From: Streptomyces antibioticus | GTDB taxonomy: Bacteria; Actinomycetota; Actinomycetes; Streptomycetales; Streptomycetaceae | Length of the DNA stretch: 64,000 nucleotides | Assembly (NCBI RefSeq): GCF_001514065.1 | Contig: NZ_KQ948422.1 | Span: 1,339,939-1,403,938 of the forward strand | Direction of reading: 5' to 3' | Shown: positions 17,909 through 26,933 of the stretch, one piece after another | Numbering within the stretch: the stretch's first letter is position 1 | How the letters are laid out: every line of letters starts with the position of its first letter | The notes under the pieces: generated by a model | Seen by the model: only the letters and a program-made list of their open reading frames with translations | Told to the model about the DNA's origin: nothing | Database searches by the model: none | Made by a program: the position numbers and the translations under genes

Positions 17909-18016
17909 TCAGGGCGCGTCGTCGTCGCGGTGTCGCCAGTACCAGATCGCGCCGATGACGAGGGCCAAGAGGAAGACGGTCGGGAGGACGAGGCCCGGGA
18001 CGCGGGAGAGGGTCAT
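17909..18016 (-). CDS. 35-residue single-span membrane peptide
   Basis: Too short for ordinary ORF calling. It encodes a 35-residue peptide: a hydrophobic helix (VPGLVLPTVFLLALVIGAIW) followed by a charged tail (RHRDDDAP). GAAGG lies 8 nt before the ATG at 18016. An in-frame ATG at 18055 with GAGGGG upstream would add 13 residues. It lies between the phosphatase and the peptidoglycan-binding protein gene, downstream of the latter on the same strand. No family recognised. The clean hydrophobic profile and ribosome sites support a real gene. Confidence 0.55.
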   Translation of the reverse strand: MTLSRVPGLVLPTVFLLALVIGAIWYWRHRDDDAP

Positions 18017-18131
18017 CGGTGTGGCCTTCGGTGCAAGGTGCGCTGGCCCACCCATGATGACGCCCCTCGCCACGTCATCCGCGCTTCTTTTGCTGGGCGT
18101 TGCCCGGTGTTCGACAGGGGCCGCGCCGGAG

Positions 18132-18794
18132 TCAGCCGCCGCTGGTGCTCGTCCGCGATTCCAGGTCGCGGCGGGTGTCGTCGCCGTAGACGCCGGTCTC
18201 GTCGCCGCGGATGCCGTACCAGAGCTGGAAACGGGCGACGGCCTCGGTGAGGTCGGGGTCGTAGGTGCCGCTGGTGGACCCGTTCTCGTAGACGTTCGGG
18301 ATGTGCAGCAGGCGTTGTTGGAGGTCGGTCACCTCGGGGCCGCTGTCGCCTTCGCGCAGGGTGCCGGCGCCGTCGGGGTCCGTCGTGGCGGGCGCGGTCG
18401 TGGCGGGTGCGGTCGGTGAGGCCGGCGGGGTGGAGGGCGTGGGGGACGGTGCGGGTGCGGCGGCGCCGTCGGCCCGGCCCGGGAGCAGCAGGGCGCAGCC
18501 GAAGCCGACCAGGGCCGCGGCGCCGACGGCGACCACGATCGCGGCGCGGCGCAGTCCGGGACCGAAGCCGAAGCCGCCGCGGACGGGCGGCAGCTGCTGA
18601 GTCGCGCCCTGCGCCCCGAAGTCCTCGTCCTCGGACAGCCGTCGCGGCATCACCACGGACTCGAATCCGGTGATGCGCGGGGGCATGTCCTTCATGAGTT
18701 CGGCGAGTGCGTCGGTGCGGCGCGGGCGCAGCACACGGATCGGTTCGAGGACCGACTGGTCGTCCGGCTGCCCGGGCTCGGGCGATGTCGACAC
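18132..18794 (-). CDS. Membrane-anchored peptidoglycan-binding protein
   Basis: A 220-residue bitopic protein. The cytoplasmic N-terminus (~80 residues) is followed by one transmembrane helix (AAIVVAVGAAALVGFGCALLL) and a Pro/Ala/Thr-rich wall-spanning linker. The C-terminal PG_binding_1 domain (LREGDSGPEVTDLQQRLLHI … ARFQLWYGI) contacts peptidoglycan on the outside. No catalytic domain, so the role is structural or sensory. ATG start with a GGAG-type site. Confidence 0.85.
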   Translation of the reverse strand: MSTSPEPGQPDDQSVLEPIRVLRPRRTDALAELMKDMPPRITGFESVVMPRRLSEDEDFGAQGATQQLPPVRGGFGFGPGLRRAAIVVAVGAAALVGFGCALLLPGRADGAAAPAPSPTPSTPPASPTAPATTAPATTDPDGAGTLREGDSGPEVTDLQQRLLHIPNVYENGSTSGTYDPDLTEAVARFQLWYGIRGDETGVYGDDTRRDLESRTSTSGG

Positions 18795-18877
18795 GTGGTT
18801 CTCCTTCCGTCCCCCGTGCTTCGCGTAGGGATACGGGTCAGACGACTCGGGAGTTCATCCGTCCGTCCCCACTCACC

Positions 18878-18917
18878 GACAAGAAATCACGGACAAGAAA
18901 CGATCGATACGATCGAT
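18878..18917 (+). promoter_or_regulatory. Repeat boxes upstream of the PL8 lyase
   Basis: Direct repeats of GACAAGAAA (18878-18886 and 18892-18900) run into two CGATCG boxes 9 bp apart (18901-18906, 18910-18915). The first is read as AAACGATCG. The same AAACGATCG half-site appears upstream of the cluster B binding-protein gene, and a related site precedes the cluster B regulator. A shared regulator is inferred. Confidence 0.45.
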
Positions 18918-18968
18918 TCAGTAGGCTCTATTGAGCGTTTGAGCGATAGCGTGCTAGAAACCGCCGTC

Positions 18969-21419
18969 ATGACGACTCGTTGGTCACGTCGCGGCTTGCT
19001 GACCGCAGCAGCAAGCACCGGTACCGCCGTCGCGCTCGGTGTCCCCGCCCCGTCGCACGCCGCTCCTCAGGACGCCACGGGGACCGCGGAGGCGGACGAG
19101 TTCACGACCCTGCGGGCGAAGTGGCGCACGCTGATCCTCGGCGAGGGTTTCAGCCCCACCGCCGAGCCCTTCAAGAGCCGCCTCACCGAACTGGGCACCA
19201 CAGCGGCCCAGTTGCAGTCCGCCATGGCACCGGTGTCCGGTTCCCTGTGGCCGGACCTCGTCTACGCGGACCCGGAGCCCGACACCGACCAGGAGTCGTA
19301 CGGCTACTCGGGCAACCTTCAGGCCAGCTACAACCGGCTGAGTACGCTCGCCCAGGCCTACTGCCGGCAGGGCACGGGACTCACCGGCGACGCCACGCTC
19401 AAGGCCGCGGTCCTGGCCGGGCTCGACCATCTGCACGCCGAGGTCTACCACGCCGGCCAGACCCGCTACGGCAACTGGTACAGCTGGCAGATCGGCGCCC
19501 CGCAGGCGCTGCTCGACGTGTGTGTGCTGCTGTACGACTCCCTGTCGGCGACTCAGATCGCGAACTACGCGGCCGCGGTCGACCACTTCGTGCCCGATGC
19601 GGCGGTCGCGAGCTACAGCGGTACCAGCACCGGCGCCAACCGCGTCGACCTGTGCCGGGTGCTGGCGTTGCGCGGGATCGTCGGCGCGAGTGCCGCGAAG
19701 GTCGCGCTGGCCCGGGACGCCCTCTCCCCCGTCCTCCCGTACGTCACCAGCGGCGACGGCCTCTACCAGGACGGGTCGTTCGTCCAGCACACGACCGTGC
19801 CCTACACGGGCTCGTACGGCTCGGTCCTGATCGGCGGGCTCGGGATGCTGTTCGCGCTGCTCGCCGGGTCGACCTGGCAGGTCACCGACGCGAACCGGCA
19901 GATCGTGTTCGACGCCGTGGAGCACGCCTGGGCGCCCTTTCTCTACAACGGTCTGGTGATGGACGGCGTCTCGGGCCGGGCGGTCAGCCGGGGCGTCTCC
20001 GCCACCGACGCCCGGCAGATCCAGCAGAACGACCATCTGCGCGGCCATCCGATCCTCGCGTCGATCGTCCTGCTCGGGCAGAGCGCGAGCGCCACCGAGA
20101 ACGCTCGCTGGCGCGGACTGGTGAAGGGCTGGATCCAACGCGACTACTACAGCCCGCCGATGAGCGATCCGTCGCTCGGACTGACGGGGCTCGCCCGCCT
20201 CAAGGGCGTCGTCGACGACACGACGGTCACCGCGATCGCCGAGCCGACCAGCCACCGCCTGTTCACCGGCATGGCCCGGGCCACCCATCGCAGACCCGGC
20301 TGGGCGGCATCGATCAGCATGGCCGACCGCAGGATCACGTACTACGAGACCGGCAACGGCGAGAACCTGTGCGGCTGGCACACCGGCTCCGGAATGCTCT
20401 ACTGGTGGGGCGACACCTACGCCAACGGCCAGTACAGCGACGCCTTCTGGCCCACGGTGGACCCCTACCGCCTGCCCGGCACCACGGCCTCCCGCAAGAC
20501 GCTCGCGGACGCGGCCGGCGGCGACTGGGGCGCTTCGCTGCCGGACGTGAACTGGGTCGGCGGCGCCACGGACGGTCAGCGCGCCGCGATCGGCCAGTAT
20601 CTCAAGGGACTTCAGTCCACCCTCATGGCGAAGAAGTCGTGGTTCTGTCTGGACGACGCGATCGTCTGCCTCGGCGCGGGCATCAAGTGCGCCGACGGCA
20701 CGACGGTGGAGTCGACGATCGAGAACCGCAACCTCGGCCCCACCGGCAGCCATTCCTTCACCGTGGACGGCACCGCATACCCGGCCGACTACCCCTGGTC
20801 GCAGACGCTCACCGAGGCCGACTGGGCGCACATCGGCGGCATGGGCGGCTACGTCTTCCCCGGCGGCGCGACCTTCAACGCCCTCCGGGACTCCCGCGAC
20901 GGCAGGTGGAGCGACATCAACAAGGGCGGTTCCGCGACGGTCCTCAACCGCAAGTACCTGACGCTGTACGTCGATCACGGCACGAACCCGACGAACGCCG
21001 GCTACGCGTATCTGCTCATGCCGGGCGCCACGGCCGCGCAGACCCAGGCGCGGGCGGCGGCCACGACCTGGCTGGCCGTCCTCGCCAACACGGACGACCA
21101 ACAGGGCGTCGCCGTGCCCTCGTTGGGGTTCACCGGAGTCAACTTCTGGTTCGGCGGCACGGTCGGCGACCTCGTCGCGAGCGACCCGTGCTCCGTGATG
21201 ATCAGCGAGAAGAGCGACGGTACGGCGGTGATCTGCGTCAGCGATCCGATGCGGATGCGCACGAGCCTCACGCTCACCTGGAACCGGGCGGTCGCCGCGG
21301 TGCTGTCGAAGCCGTCCACCGTGGCCTCGGCGACGACGGGCGCCTCGCTCCGGCTGACGTTCGGCGACCTCAGCGGCACGGCCGGGGTCACCCAGAAGAT
21401 CACCGTCAGGCTGGGGTGA
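18969..21419 (+). CDS. Secreted polysaccharide lyase family 8 (hyaluronate/chondroitin/xanthan lyase type)
   Basis: An 816-residue enzyme with a twin-arginine signal peptide (RWSRRGLLTAAASTGTAVALG). The toroid domain shows PL8 hallmarks: NWYSWQIGAPQALLDV near residue 170, TGANRVDLC near 222 (catalytic Asn) and DGSFVQHTTVPYTGSYG near 270 (catalytic His and Tyr). The C-terminal beta-sandwich domains run to the end. It cleaves uronic-acid glycans by beta-elimination outside the cell. Substrate among hyaluronan, chondroitin or xanthan cannot be decided. It converges with the ATP-grasp gene and overlaps its 3' end by 14 bp. The CGATCG boxes upstream suggest co-regulation with cluster B. Confidence 0.93.
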   Translation: MTTRWSRRGLLTAAASTGTAVALGVPAPSHAAPQDATGTAEADEFTTLRAKWRTLILGEGFSPTAEPFKSRLTELGTTAAQLQSAMAPVSGSLWPDLVYADPEPDTDQESYGYSGNLQASYNRLSTLAQAYCRQGTGLTGDATLKAAVLAGLDHLHAEVYHAGQTRYGNWYSWQIGAPQALLDVCVLLYDSLSATQIANYAAAVDHFVPDAAVASYSGTSTGANRVDLCRVLALRGIVGASAAKVALARDALSPVLPYVTSGDGLYQDGSFVQHTTVPYTGSYGSVLIGGLGMLFALLAGSTWQVTDANRQIVFDAVEHAWAPFLYNGLVMDGVSGRAVSRGVSATDARQIQQNDHLRGHPILASIVLLGQSASATENARWRGLVKGWIQRDYYSPPMSDPSLGLTGLARLKGVVDDTTVTAIAEPTSHRLFTGMARATHRRPGWAASISMADRRITYYETGNGENLCGWHTGSGMLYWWGDTYANGQYSDAFWPTVDPYRLPGTTASRKTLADAAGGDWGASLPDVNWVGGATDGQRAAIGQYLKGLQSTLMAKKSWFCLDDAIVCLGAGIKCADGTTVESTIENRNLGPTGSHSFTVDGTAYPADYPWSQTLTEADWAHIGGMGGYVFPGGATFNALRDSRDGRWSDINKGGSATVLNRKYLTLYVDHGTNPTNAGYAYLLMPGATAAQTQARAAATTWLAVLANTDDQQGVAVPSLGFTGVNFWFGGTVGDLVASDPCSVMISEKSDGTAVICVSDPMRMRTSLTLTWNRAVAAVLSKPSTVASATTGASLRLTFGDLSGTAGVTQKITVRLG

Positions 21420-22230
21420 CCTCCAGGAACCGGTGCAGGGACGTCTTCATCGCGGTGACGAAGGCGTCCCTCGCCCCTTCCCCCAGCACCTCAAGCGACA
21501 GATAGGGGTTCAGGTCCTCCAACTCGACCAGCAGCAGCTCCCCGCCCGGTGCGCGGCAGGCGTCAACGCGCTGAATGCCATGGTCGAGGGTGTTCCAGTC
21601 GACGAACCGGCGCGCGAACTCCAGGTCCGCCGCGGTGGGTTCGTACGGCTCCAGCTGCCAGCGCCGGTCGGGGTGCGGGGCGTAGAGGGCGTACTGGAAG
21701 TCGTGGTCGACGAAATAGAAGGACACCTCGTAGGCGAAGTCGACGCAGGGCTGGACCAGGACGTCGCCGGTCGCGAGGGCGCGTGCCTCGTCGGCGGGGA
21801 CGATCTTCAGTCCCATGGAGTCGGCGCCGAGCTTCGGCTTGACGACGTACCGGTCCGTGTCCGGCAGCCGGTGCAGGTCCTCGGCGCGGTCGACGGTGGG
21901 GATGACCGGGAAGCCCGCCGCGTGGAGGTCGAGCAGGTACTGCTTGCCCGCCATGTCGGCCCTGCCGGAGAGCGGGTTGTAGACGCGCGCCCCGGTCGCC
22001 AGCGCGTGCTCGCGGAAGGCGTCGTAGGACTCCTGGTACGTGAGCACGGGGCCGCTGTTGCGTACGACGACCGCGTCGAAGGCGTCCATCAGCGCCACGG
22101 CGTCCCGCGGGTTGCACAGGGCGAGGTCGAAGTCCGCGCGCAGCCGTGCGGTCAGGTGGATGTCCTCGTCGCAGTACCGCCGCCCGCGCGCCTCGTAGGC
22201 GAGGTCGGTGACGTACAGGATGCGCGGCAT
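21406..22230 (-). CDS. ATP-grasp superfamily protein (RimK/glutathione-synthetase-like)
   Basis: A 274-residue cytoplasmic protein. The N-terminal pre-ATP-grasp domain begins MPRILYVTDLAY. The ATP-binding loop region contains RYVVKPKLGADSMGLKIV near residue 125. An acidic metal-binding segment, LVELEDLNPYLS, lies near 245. Such enzymes ligate a carboxylate to an amine via an acyl phosphate. Start at 22230, with GGGGAAG 6 nt upstream. The frame opens 60 bp earlier but lacks a site there. Last gene of cluster B, 89 bp after the phosphodiesterase-HAD gene. Substrates are unknown. Confidence 0.75.
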   Translation of the reverse strand: MPRILYVTDLAYEARGRRYCDEDIHLTARLRADFDLALCNPRDAVALMDAFDAVVVRNSGPVLTYQESYDAFREHALATGARVYNPLSGRADMAGKQYLLDLHAAGFPVIPTVDRAEDLHRLPDTDRYVVKPKLGADSMGLKIVPADEARALATGDVLVQPCVDFAYEVSFYFVDHDFQYALYAPHPDRRWQLEPYEPTAADLEFARRFVDWNTLDHGIQRVDACRAPGGELLLVELEDLNPYLSLEVLGEGARDAFVTAMKTSLHRFLEVTPA

Positions 22231-22318
22231 GCGGGGCTTCCCCTCGGTCTGTCTCCTCGGCGGCGGGAGGCGATCGTATGCGGCGGGCACCCGTCGAACA
22301 AATTGCCGGATCGCCAGG

Positions 22319-23764
22319 TCACAGACCTGCCGTCCACAGCTCGTGCGGGCCGATCCCCTTGAGGTCGGGGAGCACGGTGCGGCGGGGTGCGGGAGCGACG
22401 GTGGCGTACGACGGGACGGCGAGGACCCTGCACCCCGCCGCCTCGGCGGCCGTGACGCCGGTGGGCGAGTCCTCGACGGCGAGGCAGGCCGCCGGGTCGA
22501 CGCCGAGGCTGCGGGCGGCGGCGAGGTAGGGGTCCGCGGCCGGCTTGGTGCGGGGTGTCTCGCCCTCGGCGATCGTCGTACGGAACCGGTCGGGGCCGAG
22601 GACGCCGAGGACGGCGTCCATGACGGGCCGCGAGGAGGCGGAGACCAGCGCCGCTGGGATGCCGAACTCCTTCAGGAGGTCGAGGAGTTCGAGCGCGCCG
22701 GGCAGCGGGGTCACCTCTTGGCGGACGGCTGCCAGGAAACGTGCCTCCAGGTCGGCGGCCAGCTGCTGCGGGTCGTCGCCGGTGAGGGTGTGGAGGTGGG
22801 CGGCCGTGTCGGAGACCGAGCGGCCCAGGACATCGGCCACCTCGGCGTCCGGGACCGTCTCGTGGACCGTGCGCAGCCACAGCGACTCGGTGTCGACGAG
22901 GGTGCCGTCCATGTCGAGGAGCACGGCGTGCGGGGCGGCGGCGAAGGGGCGGCCGTCGAGGGTCCAGTGCCGGTCGGGGTGGCGGCCGAGGGCCGCGAAC
23001 ACCTGCGCGGCGACGTCCACATGGCGGAGCGCGGGCGGTGCGGCGCCGATACCGGGACCGGCCGCGGCCAGCCACGCCGTGCGCTCCTCCGGTGTACGGC
23101 CGCCATGGCCGCCGGCGTCGACATGACCGTGGTCGGTGACGACGAGGACGGTCCAGTGTTCGGCGGCGTACGAAGGGCGGGACCGGATCGCGGCGAGCAG
23201 CCGGCCGAGGCGGCTGTCGGCCTGTCGTACGGCCGTCTCATAGGCCTCTCCGCAGCCGAGGAAGTGTGCCGTCTCGTCGGGCGCGCCGAGGTAGACGAAC
23301 GAGGCGTCCACCTCGTCGACGGCGAGGACGGCCACCGCCGCGTCGGTGATCTGCTCGTCGCAGCGGTCCCAGGCCTCGGGGGTGTCCGCGACGGGCTCGA
23401 CGAACACACTCCTGGACGGGGCGCGGAACAGGGGGCCGCCGTCGCGGGCCTGCATCAGCGGGCGCCAGCCGGCGGCCACGAACGTGCGGCGGCCGTCCTG
23501 TCCGGCCAGTCGGGTGGCGAAGTCGGGGAAGACGTCGAGGCGGTGTCCGGTGAAGTCGTTGCTCCACACGCCGTGTTTGGCCGCGGTGACGCCGGTGACG
23601 ATCGTCGCCCAGCACGGTCCGGACATGGTGGGGGTGTCCGCGTCCACCTCGACCGGGGCGAGGAAGCCGTCGGCGGCCAGGGCGTCGAGGTGCGGGGTGG
23701 GCAGGCGGCGCAGTACGTCGAGACGTACGCCGTCGATGCCGACGACGAGGACGCGGCTCTGCAT
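22319..23764 (-). CDS. Fusion of a type I phosphodiesterase/nucleotide pyrophosphatase domain and a HAD phosphatase
   Basis: A 481-residue two-domain protein. Residues ~1-275 belong to the alkaline phosphatase superfamily (VVGIDGVRLDVL at the N-terminus, TPTMSGPCWATIVTG with the nucleophilic Thr region near 45, VVTDHGHVDAGGHGG near 215). Residues ~278-481 are a beta-phosphoglucomutase-like HAD domain (LLDMDGTLVDTES near 284, VSASSRP, KPAADPYLAAA, VEDSPTGV). The implied chemistry is hydrolysis of a phosphodiester or pyrophosphate, then removal or transfer of the resulting phosphate. No signal peptide. It lies between the dehydrogenase and ATP-grasp genes of the sugar-importer operon. I do not know a characterised example of this fusion. 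Confidence 0.85.
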   Translation of the reverse strand: MQSRVLVVGIDGVRLDVLRRLPTPHLDALAADGFLAPVEVDADTPTMSGPCWATIVTGVTAAKHGVWSNDFTGHRLDVFPDFATRLAGQDGRRTFVAAGWRPLMQARDGGPLFRAPSRSVFVEPVADTPEAWDRCDEQITDAAVAVLAVDEVDASFVYLGAPDETAHFLGCGEAYETAVRQADSRLGRLLAAIRSRPSYAAEHWTVLVVTDHGHVDAGGHGGRTPEERTAWLAAAGPGIGAAPPALRHVDVAAQVFAALGRHPDRHWTLDGRPFAAAPHAVLLDMDGTLVDTESLWLRTVHETVPDAEVADVLGRSVSDTAAHLHTLTGDDPQQLAADLEARFLAAVRQEVTPLPGALELLDLLKEFGIPAALVSASSRPVMDAVLGVLGPDRFRTTIAEGETPRTKPAADPYLAAARSLGVDPAACLAVEDSPTGVTAAEAAGCRVLAVPSYATVAPAPRRTVLPDLKGIGPHELWTAGL

Positions 23765-23797
23765 CGAACGTCCTTTCAGAGAAAGGGAGTTGGCGTG

Positions 23798-24916
23798 TCA
23801 GGCCGAGCGGGAGAGTTCCTCCGGGCCGACCTCGTACGCGAACGGCAGGCCCTTCGCGTAGCGGACGACCTCGTCGACGGCCCAGTCGGTCATCCGGTGC
23901 AGTTCATTGCCGAGGGAGCCCGCGATGTGCGGGGTGAGCAGGACGTTGGGCAGCGTGTACAGGGGTGAGTCGGCGGGCGGCACGTCCGGTTCGGTGACGT
24001 CGAGGACGGCGTGGACGCGGCCGGTGACCAGGTGGGCGGTGAGGGCGGCGGTGTCGACGAGTGAGCCGCGCGCGGTGTTGACGAGGGTGGCGCCGTCCTT
24101 CAGCAGGGCGATGCGGCGGGCATCGAACATGTGGCGGGTCTCGGGGAGTTGGGGCGCGTGGACGGAGACCACGTCGCTGCGCCGGACGAGTTCGTCGAGC
24201 GGCGCCGGCGTCACTCCGAGACTGCGGGCCTCGGCGGCGTCGACGTACGGGTCGTGCAGCAGGACGTCGAAGTCGTGCGGGCGCAGCAGGTCGATGACCC
24301 GGCGTCCGATACGGGAGGCGCCGACGATGCCCACGGTGCGCCGGTAGTTGCCGTGGCCGCTGTAGTACGGGAGCAGGTCGGGCTGGGCGCGGGTGGTGGC
24401 GTAGCGCTGGGCGATGTCGAGGACGCGCTTGCCCGCGAACAGGATGGCGGCCAGGGTGAATTCGGCGACGGGCAGGGCGTTGGCGGCGGCCGCGGAGGAG
24501 ACCGTGATGCCGTGCCGCCAGACGGCTTCGGTGACATGGTGCTTGACGGAGCCCGCCGCGTGGACCACCGCTCGCAGCCGGGGCAGTCGGCGCAACGCCT
24601 CCTCGGTCAGCTCCGGTGCGCCCCAGTGGGTGAAGAGGACTTCGATGCCGGCGAGTTGGTCGGTGCCGTCCAGCACGGTGACCGCGGTGTTCGTGTCGAC
24701 GCGGGCCACGATGGCCAGTCGGTCCAGGGCACCTTCGGTGAGCAGGCGGTGGTGGATGTCGGCACCCATGGCGAGAAGGGTCCGCGGTCGGGGCACCGTC
24801 AGCAGGGGGCGGGTGCTGTTCAGGGGGGTGCCTTCCGGTACGGGCGGCGCGGGGGGCGTCGGGCGTGCGGGGGCCGTCGGGCGTGCGGGGGCCGTCGGGC
24901 GTGCGGGGGCGGTCAC
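23798..24916 (-). CDS. D-isomer-specific 2-hydroxyacid dehydrogenase (cluster B)
   Basis: A cytoplasmic NAD-dependent dehydrogenase, 372 residues from the GTG that overlaps the permease stop by 4 bp. Key features: VGIVGASRIGRRVIDLL (NAD loop), NTARGSLVDTAAL (substrate Arg), DVTEPDVPP (Glu) and LTPHIAGS (catalytic His). The first ~40 residues are a Pro/Ala repeat (three APARPT units) encoded by an 18-bp tandem repeat and absent from typical family members. A start further in, near STRPLLTV, is possible. It probably oxidises or reduces a 2-hydroxyacid derived from the imported compound. Confidence 0.85.
   Translation of the reverse strand: MTAPARPTAPARPTAPARPTPPAPPVPEGTPLNSTRPLLTVPRPRTLLAMGADIHHRLLTEGALDRLAIVARVDTNTAVTVLDGTDQLAGIEVLFTHWGAPELTEEALRRLPRLRAVVHAAGSVKHHVTEAVWRHGITVSSAAAANALPVAEFTLAAILFAGKRVLDIAQRYATTRAQPDLLPYYSGHGNYRRTVGIVGASRIGRRVIDLLRPHDFDVLLHDPYVDAAEARSLGVTPAPLDELVRRSDVVSVHAPQLPETRHMFDARRIALLKDGATLVNTARGSLVDTAALTAHLVTGRVHAVLDVTEPDVPPADSPLYTLPNVLLTPHIAGSLGNELHRMTDWAVDEVVRYAKGLPFAYEVGPEELSRSA
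24858..24911. repeat. Three tandem 18-bp repeats in the dehydrogenase 5' end
   Basis: Units start at 24858, 24876 and 24894. The unit reads gtcgggcgtgcgggggcc, with one mismatch in the third. In frame it encodes APARPT repeats at the N-terminus of the dehydrogenase. Being a multiple of three, copy-number change would alter length without a frameshift. Confidence 0.85.
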
Positions 24917-25785
24917 TTGACCGCGCCGGCGGTCAGGCCGGAGCGCCAGAAGCGCTGGAGGCACACGAACGCGAGGATCAGCGGGACGACGGCGACGAGG
25001 GAGCCCGTGATCACGAGCGAGTAGTACTCGGGCTGCTGCTGGGTGACGCTGTTCCACATGAACAGGCCCAGGTTGACCGGGTAGAGCGAGTCGTCGTTGA
25101 GCATGACGAGGGCGCCGAAGAAATTGTTCCAGCTCGCCGTGAACGAGAACAGGAAGATCGTCATGAAGCCGGGCGCCAGCATGGGCAGCGAGATCCGGGC
25201 GAACAGGCCCAGTTCACCGGCGCCGTCGACGCGGGCCGCCTCCAGGACCTCGTTCGGTACATAGCCCTCCGAGAAGACGCGGGCCAGATAGACGCCGAAG
25301 GGGTTGACCAGGGCCGGCAGCAGCAGCGCCCAGTAGGTGTTGACGATGCCCGCCTTGCTGGCGAGCAGGTACATCGGCAGCTGGATCACGGTGGTGGGGA
25401 CGAGGACACCGCCCAGCACCACGCCGAACAGCTTCTCCTTGCCCCGGAACGCGTACTTGTCGAAGGCGTAACCCGTGGCCACGCACAGGAGGGTGGAGGC
25501 GGCGGAGCCGACAACGGAGTACAGGAGGCTGTTGCCGAACCAGCGCAGATAGATGCCGTCGTTGAAGGTCAGGACCCGCTGGAGGTTCGCGAAGAGGTTG
25601 AAGTCGCCGAAGCTGAACCCCGAGGTGGCGAACAGATCACGGTGGTTCTTGGTCGCGGCGAACAGCAGCCAGCTGACCGGCATGAGCGTGTAGAAGGCGG
25701 CGACGAGGAGGATGCCGTTGACGACGCCCCTGGACAGCAGGGTGCTGGTCGATGCGCGGCGCCGGACGGTGGTGGGAGTGCTCAT
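24913..25785 (-). CDS. Carbohydrate ABC transporter permease, MalG type (cluster B)
   Basis: A 290-residue CUT1 inner-membrane permease with six predicted helices and an EAA motif (EAARVDGAGELGLFARISLP near residue 190). The ATG overlaps the upstream permease stop by 4 bp, and its own stop overlaps the dehydrogenase GTG by 4 bp, so transport and enzyme genes are translationally coupled. No ATPase is encoded in the cluster. Confidence 0.93.
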   Translation of the reverse strand: MSTPTTVRRRASTSTLLSRGVVNGILLVAAFYTLMPVSWLLFAATKNHRDLFATSGFSFGDFNLFANLQRVLTFNDGIYLRWFGNSLLYSVVGSAASTLLCVATGYAFDKYAFRGKEKLFGVVLGGVLVPTTVIQLPMYLLASKAGIVNTYWALLLPALVNPFGVYLARVFSEGYVPNEVLEAARVDGAGELGLFARISLPMLAPGFMTIFLFSFTASWNNFFGALVMLNDDSLYPVNLGLFMWNSVTQQQPEYYSLVITGSLVAVVPLILAFVCLQRFWRSGLTAGAVK

Positions 25786-26822
25786 GACGTGGCCGCCTTC
25801 CACCGGTTGCCGAGCCGGGTGACGAGAAAGGAGAGGGCGATGCCGAGCGCGGCGAGCAGCAGGGACGCGGCGGCGGCGAGCCCGTAGTCGTGCCGCACGA
25901 ACCCGGCCTTCCAGATGAAGAGCGTGGGCGACCACTCGGTGTCGATGGCGGGCGCGCCCCGCTGGTTGAGGAGTTTCGGCTCGGTGAAGATCTGGATCGC
26001 GCCGACGCAGGTGAACAGAACGGTCATGACGACCGCGGATGCGATCATCGGAACCTTGATGCGCAGGGCGGTGCGCAGGGCTCCGGCGCCGTCCACGACG
26101 GCCGCTTCGATCACTTCGCGCGGTACGGCCTGCAACGCGGCGTAGAAGATGACCATGTTGTAGCCGGTCCATTGCCAGGCGCACAGGTTGACCATCGAGG
26201 CGAGCACATGGTCGTCGCGGTAGAAGTCCCAGGACCCGCCGAGCGCGCCGATCCAGTCGAGCACGGGGCTCAGGCCGGGTGTGTAGAGGTAGATCCAGAT
26301 GATCGAGGCGATCAGCCCGGGGACCGCGTGCGGCAGGAACAGGGCCAGTTGGAAGAACCGCTTGGCGCGGGCCAGGGCCGAGTCGACGAGGAGGGCCAAG
26401 GCGAGCGAGCCGCCGATCATCACCGGGATGTAGAGGGCGCAGTAGAGCGCGATGTGGGCGAAGGACGACCGGAAGCCGTCGGCGGCCAGGGCGTTGGCGT
26501 AGTTGTCGAGGCCGGAGAAGACACGATCTGTCCCGCCGAAGCCGAGGCCCGAGGACTGCTCCTGGAACAGGCTCATCCAGAGCGCGTAGCCGATCGGCGC
26601 CACCATGACCACGGCGAACAGGACAAAGAACGGGACGATGAGGAGCGCGGCGGTACGGCGCTGGCTGCGCCGGAGCGGTGCGGCGGCCGGAGCGGGGGCT
26701 TGGGCCGGTGCCTTGGCCGGGGGTTGGGCAGGGGCTTTGGCCGGTGCTTCGGCAGCGGCCTTGGCCGGGGGCCGGCGCCGCATGGCCTGCCGGCTCGCGG
26801 GGCGGGCGGAGGGGAGTGCCAC
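25782..26822 (-). CDS. Carbohydrate ABC transporter permease, MalF type (cluster B)
   Basis: A 346-residue permease. The first ~50 residues are an unusual cytoplasmic Ala/Pro/Lys repeat (PAKAPAQPPAKAPAQAPA). Six membrane helices then begin at TAALLIVPFFVLFAVVMVAP. EAA motif: EAAVVDGAGALRTALRIKVP near residue 230. The start is GTG with AAGGAG 4 nt upstream. An internal ATG (MRRRPPAKA) would shorten the tail by 13 residues. It is separated from the binding-protein gene by about 320 bp of repeat-rich leader. Confidence 0.9.
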   Translation of the reverse strand: MALPSARPASRQAMRRRPPAKAAAEAPAKAPAQPPAKAPAQAPAPAAAPLRRSQRRTAALLIVPFFVLFAVVMVAPIGYALWMSLFQEQSSGLGFGGTDRVFSGLDNYANALAADGFRSSFAHIALYCALYIPVMIGGSLALALLVDSALARAKRFFQLALFLPHAVPGLIASIIWIYLYTPGLSPVLDWIGALGGSWDFYRDDHVLASMVNLCAWQWTGYNMVIFYAALQAVPREVIEAAVVDGAGALRTALRIKVPMIASAVVMTVLFTCVGAIQIFTEPKLLNQRGAPAIDTEWSPTLFIWKAGFVRHDYGLAAAASLLLAALGIALSFLVTRLGNRWKAATS

Positions 26823-26933
26823 GGGGCTCCTTGACGGGCGGGGGTGATGGGGGGGACCGGGTGGGCTCGGTGAGCCTGGTGGGCTCGGTGGCCCTGGGGT
26901 GGGTGTCGCTCGCCTGCGCTTGCGGGGTGCCGC

